From contig CALCSG010000225.1 in the NCBI GenBank assembly GCA_937894085.1, positions 1 to 46,482 of the forward strand: a DNA stretch of 46,482 nt, in the 5' to 3' direction. This DNA is from an uncultured Gammaproteobacteria bacterium (GTDB taxonomy: Bacteria > Pseudomonadota > Gammaproteobacteria > GCA-001735895). The position numbers were made by a program, and so were the translations under genes. This document shows, piece after piece, positions 25,817-33,134 of the stretch (positions within the stretch are counted from its first letter, which is position 1; each line of letters opens with the position of its first letter). The notes under the pieces were generated by a model. The model was not told the origin of the DNA. It ran no database searches and saw only the letters and a program-made list of their open reading frames with translations.

Positions 25817-28800
25817 ATGACAGAAAAACTACTGATTATCGGGGCAACACCCGCTACACAGCAGACTTTATTCCATGAAACTCTGCAGACAGCTGGCTAT
25901 CAGTTGAGTGAAGCAGATCCTGATACCCAGGCCTTAACCATGCTGGATGCTAGTTTTGACCTGGTATTGATGGAAATCCAGCCAGGCGCAATACCCGACA
26001 TGGAGCTTTTAAAATTTATTCGTCAGCAATATGCGGATTGCCCTCTCATTCTACTGTCGGCTGTCGCCGATAAAGCGACTGCCAGTGAAGCATTGCGCGA
26101 CCTCGCAAATGACTGTGTGTACCTGCCGTTAGATCCCGAAGAATTACTGCGCGTTGTAAAACACTGGCTATCGTACTCTTTTTTAAAAAAGCAGAATGCC
26201 TGTTTGCTGGAAAACCAGGCTGCAGTAGAAAGCTTGCGAGCCAGCGATGAAAAATACAGGCTGCTGATGCAAAGTGCAGGAGATGCGACTTTCATCGCCG
26301 ATGCACAGACGGGTATTTTGCTGGATGTTAACAGGAGTGCCGAAATTCTGACTGGACGAAAACGGGAAGAATTGTTGGGTATGCTACAGAGCGAGTTACA
26401 TCCCCCCGATGAAATGGATAACTACCGGGAATTATTTGCCCATCATGTGGAGTCTGGCGGCGGTATGGTAGCTGGTTTAGTGGTAGTTATGCACCGTGAT
26501 GGCAGACGGATTCCGGTTGAAATCAATTCTGTGGTTGCAGATTTTGCGGGCAGACAGGTTTTATTGGGTGTTTTCAGGGATATCACCAGGCGCATACAGG
26601 ATGAGCTGGAGCTGCGCCAGAGCGAGATGAAATTCAAAGCAATACTCGAGGCCAGTCCGATGCCATTGGGGATGAATGATGATCAGGGAAATATTACTTA
26701 TCTGAATAATGCGTTTATACAGACGACTGGTTATAGTCTGGAGGACATTCCAACTCTGACCGACTGGTGGCCGCTTGCTTATCCAGATATTGAATACAGA
26801 CAGCAGGTTATTGAAGCCTGGCAGACCCGATTGCAACAGGTCAAGCAAGGCGACAATGATTTTGTCCCTATGGAGGTTAGCATCAACTGCAAGAATGGAT
26901 CTAAGCGAATTTTCATGGTCGGTGCAAGCTCCTTACAGCAGAATTTGGAGGGGAGTCATCTGATAGAGCTGTACGACATCACGGAAAGAAAACGAGTGGA
27001 AACTGCGTTACTCGAATCTAATAACTTATTTCAGAATATCATCGATGCAGCACCCATGCGCGTTTTCTGGAAAGATCGGGATTATCGCTTCCAGGGCTGT
27101 AATCTCTCTTTTGCGAGGGATGCTGGCGAGAAATCTCATCTGGATGTAATTGGTAAGCTTGATAACCAGCTCAGCTGGAAAGATCAGGCCGAGCTTTATC
27201 GTGCCGATGACCGTCAGGTCATGGAAGAAGGGGCGACAAAAATTTGCTACGAGGAACCACAAACGACACCCGATGGAAATATTATCTGGTTGAGCACTTC
27301 TAAAGTACCGCTGCGCAATGCCAGTAACGAAATTATAGGTATAGTTGGCATCTATCAGGATATAACTTCACGTAAAGAATCCGAGATCGAATTGCAGATT
27401 GCAGCTATCGCTTTCGAGGCGAATGTCGGAATTATGGTGACCGATGCGAAATCTGTAATCGTGAAGGCGAATCGAGCCTTCACCGAGCACAGCGGTTATA
27501 GTGCAAAGGAGCTTATCGGTCAAACTCCGCGTCTGCTAAAATCGGACCGCCACGATTCTGCCTTTTATGCGGCATTATGGGATAACCTTAAGCAGAAAGG
27601 AAACTGGGAAGGTGAAATATGGGATCGTCGCAAGAATGGTGAAATTTACCCTAAATGGCTGAGCATTACCGAGATCAGGGGCGATGATGGTGCTGTTAGC
27701 CATTATGTAAGTACTCAAACCGATATTACGGATCGAAAAATGTCGGAAGATGCGATTAAAACCCTGGCCTTCTATGATCCACTGACTTCTCTACCTAATC
27801 GTCGACTATTAAAGGATCGTTTACAACACGCGATCGTTTCCAGTAAACGTAGTGGGCGGGTAGCCGCGCTACTATTTCTCGATCTCGATCATTTCAAGAC
27901 CATTAACGATACTCTGGGACATGCCATGGGGGACTTACTGCTGCAGGAGGTTGCTCTGCGCCTGAAGTCCTGTGTGCGTGATAAAGATACGGTAGCACGG
28001 CTGGGTGGAGACGAATTTGTGGTGATGCTGGAAGAGCTTGATCGAGAGACTATAGAAGCGGCTAAACAGGCGGAAGTCATCGCCGATAAAATAATCCTCT
28101 CTCTTAATCGTCCTTATCTACTGGGTGTGAAGGAATACTTCAATACCCCCAGTGTTGGTATTACCCTGTTCAAAGAGCATGAAACAGAGCTGGACGAACT
28201 GTTTCAGCAGGCTGATATAGCGATGTATCAGGCTAAAAAGGCTGGCCGTAATACGCTACGATTTTTTGATCCGATGATGCAGCAAACGATCAATGCCCGT
28301 GCAGCTATGGAAGGTGAATTACGCAAGGCACTCCTGGGGCGACAGTTGCGCCTGTATTATCAGATCCAGCTGGATGAGACTAACTGCCCTTTGGGTGCAG
28401 AGGCATTGATCCGCTGGGAGCACCCGCAAGATGGTCTGGTGTCGCCAGCACAGTTTATCCCGTTGGCAGAAGAAAGCGGAATGATATTAGCGATAGGACA
28501 ATGGGTCATCGAAATGGCCTGCAGTCAACTGGAGGAATGGCAGAAAAACAGGATTAGTCGCAAACTAACGATGTCTGTCAACGTAAGTGCCAAACAGTTT
28601 CGTCAGGAGAACTTTGTGTCACTGGTAAAGGCCGCTGTGTGGCTTCATCATATCAAACCGGGGCAGTTGAAGCTTGAAATCACCGAGAGCATGTTACTGG
28701 ATAATGTTGAAAAAACTATTGATGCCATGAATGCATTAAAAGCGATCGGTGTCAGTTTATCGCTGGATGATTTCGGTACCGGTTATTCGTCCCTGCAGTA

Positions 28801-29062
28801 TCTAAAACAGTTACCTCTCGATCAACCCAAGATCGACCAGTCATTTGTACGCGATCTTGCCGTGGATGAGAATGATAAGGCCATAGTGACGACAATCATT
28901 GCGATGGCGCATGGTTTGAATCTGGAAGTGATCGCTGAAGGCGTAGAAACAGAACAGCAGCGGGAATACCTGTTATCGGCAGGTTGTCGTCACTTTCAGG
29001 GGTATTTATTTGGCAAGCCAATGCCGATAGATCAGTTTGACAGACTGCTGGAAGGTTACTGA
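25817..29062 (+). CDS. Receiver-like/PAS/GGDEF/EAL cyclic di-GMP protein
   Basis: A 1081-residue cytoplasmic protein (ATG at 25817; the track starts one TTG codon earlier). Order of domains: receiver-like domain (about 1-120), four PAS/PAC units (about 140-650, each closed by DITxRK-type ends), GGDEF (about 655-815) and EAL (about 830-1075). The GGDEF site is intact (ARLGGDEFVV) with an I-site (RDKD). The EAL domain keeps GAEALIRWEHP, LKLEITESMLL, the loop DDFGTGYSSLQYL and AEGVETEQQ, so phosphodiesterase activity is expected. The receiver lacks its phosphorylatable Asp: the strand reads FDLVLMEIQPG with Glu in that place, and the conserved Lys is replaced by Leu (YLPLDP), so phosphorylation is unlikely. 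No membrane segment. Signals sensed by the PAS units are unknown. Confidence 0.93.
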   Translation: MTEKLLIIGATPATQQTLFHETLQTAGYQLSEADPDTQALTMLDASFDLVLMEIQPGAIPDMELLKFIRQQYADCPLILLSAVADKATASEALRDLANDCVYLPLDPEELLRVVKHWLSYSFLKKQNACLLENQAAVESLRASDEKYRLLMQSAGDATFIADAQTGILLDVNRSAEILTGRKREELLGMLQSELHPPDEMDNYRELFAHHVESGGGMVAGLVVVMHRDGRRIPVEINSVVADFAGRQVLLGVFRDITRRIQDELELRQSEMKFKAILEASPMPLGMNDDQGNITYLNNAFIQTTGYSLEDIPTLTDWWPLAYPDIEYRQQVIEAWQTRLQQVKQGDNDFVPMEVSINCKNGSKRIFMVGASSLQQNLEGSHLIELYDITERKRVETALLESNNLFQNIIDAAPMRVFWKDRDYRFQGCNLSFARDAGEKSHLDVIGKLDNQLSWKDQAELYRADDRQVMEEGATKICYEEPQTTPDGNIIWLSTSKVPLRNASNEIIGIVGIYQDITSRKESEIELQIAAIAFEANVGIMVTDAKSVIVKANRAFTEHSGYSAKELIGQTPRLLKSDRHDSAFYAALWDNLKQKGNWEGEIWDRRKNGEIYPKWLSITEIRGDDGAVSHYVSTQTDITDRKMSEDAIKTLAFYDPLTSLPNRRLLKDRLQHAIVSSKRSGRVAALLFLDLDHFKTINDTLGHAMGDLLLQEVALRLKSCVRDKDTVARLGGDEFVVMLEELDRETIEAAKQAEVIADKIILSLNRPYLLGVKEYFNTPSVGITLFKEHETELDELFQQADIAMYQAKKAGRNTLRFFDPMMQQTINARAAMEGELRKALLGRQLRLYYQIQLDETNCPLGAEALIRWEHPQDGLVSPAQFIPLAEESGMILAIGQWVIEMACSQLEEWQKNRISRKLTMSVNVSAKQFRQENFVSLVKAAVWLHHIKPGQLKLEITESMLLDNVEKTIDAMNALKAIGVSLSLDDFGTGYSSLQYLKQLPLDQPKIDQSFVRDLAVDENDKAIVTTIIAMAHGLNLEVIAEGVETEQQREYLLSAGCRHFQGYLFGKPMPIDQFDRLLEGY

Positions 29063-29302
29063 AATAGAAATCAACTCAGCAGAGGGTAACTGATTACCTG
29101 TTGAGCAAAAACATCAGGAAGTTTTGGCAACGTTATCAATGTACGCAATGACGGTATTATATAAATTTTGAGCATATCCAATTAATACATAAATTTTGCT
29201 GGCGAAGCTTTGTACGTAATCAAGAAAGCAAATAAAAAGTCCTGATCCTTAATTTTCCGGAATTTGCTGGATGGTCTGCAGTCACATGATTAACGAGTGT
29301 CC
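29063..29302. other. Intergenic region with dispersed repeat, copy 2
   Basis: Bases 29144-29202 match the repeat at 16206-16265. Bases about 29245-29302 resemble the sequence at about 23200-23256 ahead of the truncated dsbB copy. No gene is visible. Confidence 0.6.
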
Positions 29303-29477
29303 TTGAACCTGGAAATAGCCGTTGAATCACAAAAGGCAGTAAATAGTTCCAGACATTAACAGCACTTCCTACATATCCATGTAGGTCGTCTACACACCAG
29401 GAGCAGGCGCTTTAGGCGACATTTTGATGCACCTGATACGCATCTTTTTCGCTCTCAACTGCGTTTTCCGGGTTGAA
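29303..29477. mobile_element. MITE-like element with 23-bp imperfect inverted ends
   Basis: The left end TTGAACCTGGAAATAGCCGTTGA and the right end read in reverse complement (TTCAACCCGGAAAACGCAGTTGA) agree at 18 of 23 positions. The 175-bp interior has no coding capacity. The truncated dsbB copy at 23.2 kb has related flanks (GCGACCTT then TAACTATGCATG) without this element, so that copy looks like an unfilled site. Single ends related to it lie at 20083 and 25719. Confidence 0.7.
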
Positions 29478-29551
29478 TTAACTATGCATGTGCTCAATAT
29501 CCGACTATAACTGTTAAACTTGAATAACAGCTTTTACAGACTAACTGACCC

Positions 29552-30067
29552 ATGATTTCTCTCATTAAATTCCTTTCTACCAGTGCCTGGTACTGGTGGC
29601 TTTTGATTCTTGCCGGCGTCGGTTTTGAATCCGTCGGACTCATCTATCAGTACATGCTGGATTATGGCCCCTGTCCTTTATGTATTCATGTGCGTATCGG
29701 GATAGCCGGTTTTGTACTGGTCTCAATTGTAGCGTTACTGGTAAACAGACTGGCCTGGTGGCGCATCAGTCACCTGCTAACTGCCGCAATCATGGCCTGG
29801 TTGAGTGAACGTGCCTATATGCTGCTAGGTACGGAACGGGGCTTTGTCTATACCGAATGCGGGGTGGACTCCGGACTGCCTTCCTGGTTTCCAATTGATC
29901 AATGGTTGCCGGCCGTTTTCGGGGTATTAGAATCCTGCGGGTATACACCGAAACTCTTTTTTGGTATCAGTATGGCTGAGGCACTGATGGTATTGTTCCC
30001 GACGATGCTGCTTATCAGCCTGATGATGTTTGTGGTGTCGTTTTTTGCTTCTTCGCAGCATCGATAA
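29552..30067 (+). CDS. dsbB: Disulfide bond formation protein B
   Basis: Inner-membrane quinone-dependent oxidase that reoxidises DsbA. The 171-residue protein has four membrane helices (about 12-30, 42-62, 68-86, 140-165). The first redox pair is in GPCPLCIHVR (about 39-48) and the second periplasmic pair is represented by Cys in YTECGVDSG and LESCGYT, the latter directly before the last helix. Lengths and spacing match the family. It starts at ATG. The leader and the first codons are duplicated at 23.3 kb, and a MITE-like element lies directly upstream and may affect its promoter. Confidence 0.95.
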   Translation: MISLIKFLSTSAWYWWLLILAGVGFESVGLIYQYMLDYGPCPLCIHVRIGIAGFVLVSIVALLVNRLAWWRISHLLTAAIMAWLSERAYMLLGTERGFVYTECGVDSGLPSWFPIDQWLPAVFGVLESCGYTPKLFFGISMAEALMVLFPTMLLISLMMFVVSFFASSQHR

Positions 30068-30205
30068 ATTTGCGATTTTCGTTACTAACAAAACCACCGG
30101 GAAGTGGACAGGCATACATGGTTAATCGACAGACCTTCACATCACCTGATGAAGGTCGATTGCCAGGCATGCAAAAAGCAAGAACTGACACTTAATTTCT
30201 TTTTT

Positions 30206-30345
30206 ATGGCTCTGTTTGAAAATCATGTGAAACTTCTAAATACCGAGACTACTGTCATTCCGGCATGTTTTTAGCCGGAATCCATTACAAATATGGCACT
30301 TATTAAAGTTTAACTTCGTTATTAATGGATTTCAAACAGAGCCAT
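30206..30345. mobile_element. MITE with perfect 16-bp terminal inverted repeats
   Basis: ATGGCTCTGTTTGAAA (30206-30221) and its exact reverse complement TTTCAAACAGAGCCAT (30330-30345) bound 140 bp with no gene. The element is flanked by TTTCTTTTTT on both sides (30196-30205 and 30346-30355), a candidate target duplication although low in complexity. The interior has the palindrome GTCATTCCGGCAT...GCCGGAATCCA seen in other repeats of the window. The ends recall IS1595- or IS6-type ends, which I cannot verify. Confidence 0.8.
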
Positions 30346-30551
30346 TTTCTTTTTTTCCTGTGTGGCAAGGAATGACCTGATTCCTATATTTTCAAAAACT
30401 GCTTCAGCTCTTAAATTATGGAAAGGAGGAATATTTAACAATCATTTAACAATCATGGTATATCGAAACTGATAGAATTGTTTTATTAGGGATTGGCACC
30501 ACACTGCCAATAATTTAATTTTTAACATATGGCGAATTTAAGGATAACAAC

Positions 30552-30683
30552 ATGAAAATAGTTAAATATTTTATCGGGGCTGGCGTTTTGATCGTTAGTA
30601 AAATTTCAAATACAGTATTTATATCTACAGATGATCAAACAGATCTGTTACTTTTGATGCTAGAACAACCAAAGAGTAAATAG
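30552..30683 (+). CDS. Possible 43-residue small protein
   Basis: A short frame starting at ATG with AAGGA 7 nt upstream. The product begins MKIVKYFIGAGVLIVSKI, a hydrophobic stretch that could be a membrane segment or a weak signal peptide, and ends in a polar tail. Too short for the ORF track and not recognised. It lies between the MITE and the integron cassettes. The evidence is limited to a plausible ribosome binding site and composition. Confidence 0.3.
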   Translation: MKIVKYFIGAGVLIVSKISNTVFISTDDQTDLLLLMLEQPKSK

Positions 30684-30796
30684 ACGTTTAATTCACATTA
30701 AAAAATGCCTTTCAACCAGGCATATGCCGAATCACCAGGTCCGGACAGTTTTTGTGATGAAATTTAATTTATATGACCCCAGTTATTATGCCAGTT

Positions 30797-30868
30797 ATTA
30801 AATTACTAATATTTAGTGCCTGAAAAGACACGAGATTTTCTTTCTAATTTGTGGATGTCTTATTTATT
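30797..30868. repeat. Cassette-region repeat, partial copy 1
   Basis: The segment TACTAATATTTAGTGCCTGA...GTGGATGTCTTATTTATT matches the 3' part of the repeats at 31708 and 31990 with one visible substitution (GAGATTTTC for GAGGTTTTC). It lacks the hairpin half. The stop codon of the DUF2726 gene lies in it. Confidence 0.85.
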
Positions 30869-31568
30869 CATTTATGACCTCAGTATATCTGCATTTTGGA
30901 AATGCACTGCATGCCCAAAATTCATTACCAATATTTTTGCCTTTTTTAGCAACCTTTTTGACCATTGCTGATGAACACTTTGGGCATGTTTTTTCTTCTT
31001 GAATATCATATTCTTCGGTAACTGGTGTTTCTAGAGTTGAATTCACATCAAGCTCTAAAGTTTTTGTAGCTTCAGAAGGAAGGTATGACACAAATAATTG
31101 TTGTATTTCGTTAATTCTGTAAGTTGCCTGTGCCGGAATTTGAATGAGTGATAAGCCTGCGGCATCACACGCACCCTCTAAAAAAGCATCACGCTCCTGA
31201 CGTTTTTTAGAATTGTGGGATTTATCATCGAGTTCAATTACACACAAAACTGAAAGATTGTTTTTATCGCACAACAAAAAATCAAAATGCTTTCCTGATA
31301 TTTTATTAAACGCCACTTGCCACTGGCTGCGCGGCATACCTTTTTTAGGAGTAATTACATCTGCCACTCGAACCTTACCAAATATCTGGACATGCTCACC
31401 AATTGCTTGATTTAAAACACCCAGAAAAGAACGTTCTGCAGGACTAAAAAGAGTGTCTATTTTTCTATAGGGTAAATTATTAGACGAAGTCTTTTTATTT
31501 TGCGAAAGCTTTAATATAACAACTGCAACAATTGTTACCACTATTAAGATAATGATTATCCAGATCAC
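30864..31568 (-). CDS. DUF2726 protein with topoisomerase-type zinc finger (cassette gene)
   Basis: A 234-residue protein starting at GTG with GGAG 5 nt upstream. An N-terminal membrane helix (about 1-20) is followed by a DUF2726 domain (about 38-165; LFSPAERSFLGVLNQAIG, VIELDDKSHNSKKRQERDAFL), related to the restriction-endonuclease-like fold, with the D/E-rich VIELDDKSH as the probable catalytic-type motif. The C-terminus has a topoisomerase I-type zinc finger (CPKCSSAMVKK then FWACSAFPKC). Preceded by an attC 3' half and located in the cassette cluster, so probably a former gene cassette. Its stop codon lies within the invading repeat and no attC of its own remains. Nucleic acid binding or cleavage is plausible, substrate unknown. 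Confidence 0.85.
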   Translation of the reverse strand: MIWIIIILIVVTIVAVVILKLSQNKKTSSNNLPYRKIDTLFSPAERSFLGVLNQAIGEHVQIFGKVRVADVITPKKGMPRSQWQVAFNKISGKHFDFLLCDKNNLSVLCVIELDDKSHNSKKRQERDAFLEGACDAAGLSLIQIPAQATYRINEIQQLFVSYLPSEATKTLELDVNSTLETPVTEEYDIQEEKTCPKCSSAMVKKVAKKGKNIGNEFWACSAFPKCRYTEVINE

Positions 31569-31587
31569 TCTAACTCCGTACTTTTAT

Positions 31588-31640
31588 GTATAACGTTAAA
31601 GCTCCGCAGAGCGCGCTTTTTGCACGACCGTTGGAGCACC
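31588..31640 (-). other. attC site, 3' half only
   Basis: On the minus strand the sequence GCTCC...GGAGCTTTAACGTTATAC has a 5-bp stem and ends in an attC-type core (G^TTATAC) about 20 bases before the DUF2726 start codon. The matching 5' arm and the first core box are missing. Confidence 0.55.
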
Positions 31641-31707
31641 TTGCTGGTCTATTTACTTAACTACTTAAATCCCTGCCCAATTTAATTTGTATCCGACCCC
31701 AGTTATT

Positions 31708-31821
31708 TAATTTTCGACTAAAAAACTGCAATTCAGGTTATTTAGTCATCGAAAATTACTAATATTTAGTGCCTGAAAAGACACGAGGTTTTCTTTCTAA
31801 TTTGTGGATGTCTTATTTATT
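31708..31821. repeat. Cassette-region hairpin repeat, full copy 2
   Basis: An inverted repeat (ATTTTCGACTAAA...TTTAGTCATCGAAAAT) of about 45 bases followed by the 70-base tail TACTAATATTTAGTGCCTGA...TTATTTATT. Preceded by the phrase GACCCCAGTTATT, which also precedes copy 1 and is reminiscent of GGGGTC-containing REP elements mobilised by Y1 transposases. Confidence 0.85.
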
Positions 31822-31989
31822 GTGTAAGCAACTGGGCAAAAGCTGGTCACAGGGTATCAACAAGTGTGCCGAATTATTTCCAGAAACATAAATTTAGAAA
31901 TAAATAGCATCAATCCTTCTCATTTCTAAGCCATAAAAGATGGCTTTGACTCCTTATTTCCAGAAATCAGCAATATTTATAATCTCTGC

Positions 31990-32102
31990 TAATTTTCGGC
32001 TAAAAAACTGCAATTCAGGTTATTTAGTCACCGAAAATTACTAATATTTAGTGCCTGAAAAGACACGAGGTTTTCTTTCTAATTTGTGGATGTCTTATTT
32101 AT
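31990..32102. repeat. Cassette-region hairpin repeat, full copy 3
   Basis: Same hairpin (ATTTTCGGCTAAA...TTTAGTCACCGAAAAT) and tail as the copy at 31708, nearly identical. It abuts the 3' side of the truncated attC of the HEPN cassette. Confidence 0.85.
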
Positions 32103-32120
32103 TCTTATTTATTCCCTATT

Positions 32121-32208
32121 CCCCGGAACAGCAAAGTTGGCGGGGCTTTTACGACAGCAAAATGGCGTGCCAATTTTTCTGTTTCCGAGTGAATTTTAAT
32201 TGTTATGT
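32121..32208 (-). other. attC site of the HEPN cassette, 3' core lost
   Basis: On the minus strand it begins with AAACATAAC, the exact reverse complement of the cassette start GTTATGTTT at 33036-33044, then AATTAAAATTCACTCGGAAACAG. The arm CTGTTCCGGGG pairs with CTCGGAAACAG. The expected terminal core is replaced by repeat sequence. Confidence 0.8.
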
Positions 32209-32211
32209 TTG

Positions 32212-33009
32212 TTAGTCATCTTTGACATACTCAGGGTCATGCCTACAGTATGGGCAAATAGATTCACCATCTTCCCAGCTTGTCATTTGCCACATTGGCC
32301 ATTGGCTTCCGCATATCCCGCAATCCACCTCTATATCCTCAGACTCCTCATTACCGCAAAATGTGCACATATAACCAGAACTAGAATCTTCATTGATAAT
32401 CATGGTGTCATGATCGCACTCATAACAATGATATACATTCATGTTATCCTCTTTTGGATCCAACCCTCTAAGAGCTTCCTCTACCTCTGTTTCTGCTTTT
32501 CTCAGGCGACCTTCATATGTATTAGCTAATTCATGAAATAGGTCATACTGCTCAGCAGTTATATATGAACTTAATTCAATATTCTCATGTGACTCATCAA
32601 ATTCAACGACCGCGCTCATAAGCCGACCAATTGCTTCTTCAACTTCCTCAACATCCATTGAAAACTTATGATGTTCGATATTATTTCTTAATTTCTTTAA
32701 CCACTTTATATCTTTTTCAAACTTGTCTGAAATATCATGGCCTTCATTTTTGAGGAAGTTAATCGCCTCAAATAATCCAATGGTTTGTGATTCACCATTA
32801 ATTGTTTTGGCAAATGGGTTTTTATAGATCAATAGTGGGTGAGACTGGGTTACGTAATATTTAAGAATAAGCTCAAGGAAATGTGATAAATGCTGAACAC
32901 AAAACTTATATGATTTATCCTCACCATCCTTGCCTTCTTGATATTTCGCAAGAGCCTCATTCAAGCTATCAATAGCATTTTCAAGTAAATCAAGTTCTAC
33001 ATCAGCCAT
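32212..33009 (-). CDS. HEPN-like protein with C-terminal zinc ribbons (cassette gene)
   Basis: A 265-residue protein with two parts. Residues about 1-150 are all helical and contain KKLRNNIEHHKF, an RN-x3-H motif (Arg108, His113) as in the HEPN superfamily, whose members are often RNases in toxin-antitoxin and phage defence systems. The C-terminal part (about 190-260) holds four CxxC units (CYECDHD, CTFCGNE, CGICGSQ, CPYCRHD), enough for two zinc ribbons. I do not recognise the exact family. The gene fills a cassette bounded by two attC sites, with only short gaps. A defence role is inferred from the motif and location; a regulatory or binding-only HEPN is possible. Confidence 0.75.
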   Translation of the reverse strand: MADVELDLLENAIDSLNEALAKYQEGKDGEDKSYKFCVQHLSHFLELILKYYVTQSHPLLIYKNPFAKTINGESQTIGLFEAINFLKNEGHDISDKFEKDIKWLKKLRNNIEHHKFSMDVEEVEEAIGRLMSAVVEFDESHENIELSSYITAEQYDLFHELANTYEGRLRKAETEVEEALRGLDPKEDNMNVYHCYECDHDTMIINEDSSSGYMCTFCGNEESEDIEVDCGICGSQWPMWQMTSWEDGESICPYCRHDPEYVKDD

Positions 33010-33037
33010 TTTCTATTTCCTGTAAGGTGCTTTTGAA

Positions 33038-33131
33038 ACATAACGGCCAAAATTACCGGAAGGCAAAAGCATAGCGACGAGGAACGAGGAGTGTAGCTTT
33101 TGACTTTCCGAGTACATTTTAATTGTTAGCA
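33038..33131 (-). other. Complete attC recombination site of the putAbiC cassette
   Basis: A 94-bp imperfect palindrome on the minus strand: 5' arm TGCTAACAATTAAAATGTAC..., 3' arm ...GGTAATTTTGGCCGTTATGT, with outer cores TGCTAAC and GTTATGT, paired inner arms (CGGAAAGTCAAAAGC with GCTTTTGCCTTCCGG) and a spacer of about 25 bases. The core TGCTAAC is the reverse complement of the start of its own cassette (GTTAGCA, 34044-34050). Confidence 0.88.
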
Positions 33132-33134
33132 ACA

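Larger units (their letters stand above)
31641..32120. other. Repeat-filled segment between cassettes
   Basis: No gene. Contains two full copies of the hairpin repeat (31708-31821 and 31990-32102) and between them about 170 bases with two TTATTTCCAGAAA phrases. Its borders are the truncated attC sites on each side, consistent with a cassette body lost and replaced by repeats. Confidence 0.6.

Noticed and set aside
30797-32102. Three repeats considered as a CRISPR array
   Set aside because: Units are about 70-114 bases, unevenly spaced (about 910 and 280 bases) and carry a hairpin with a tail; there are no cas genes.
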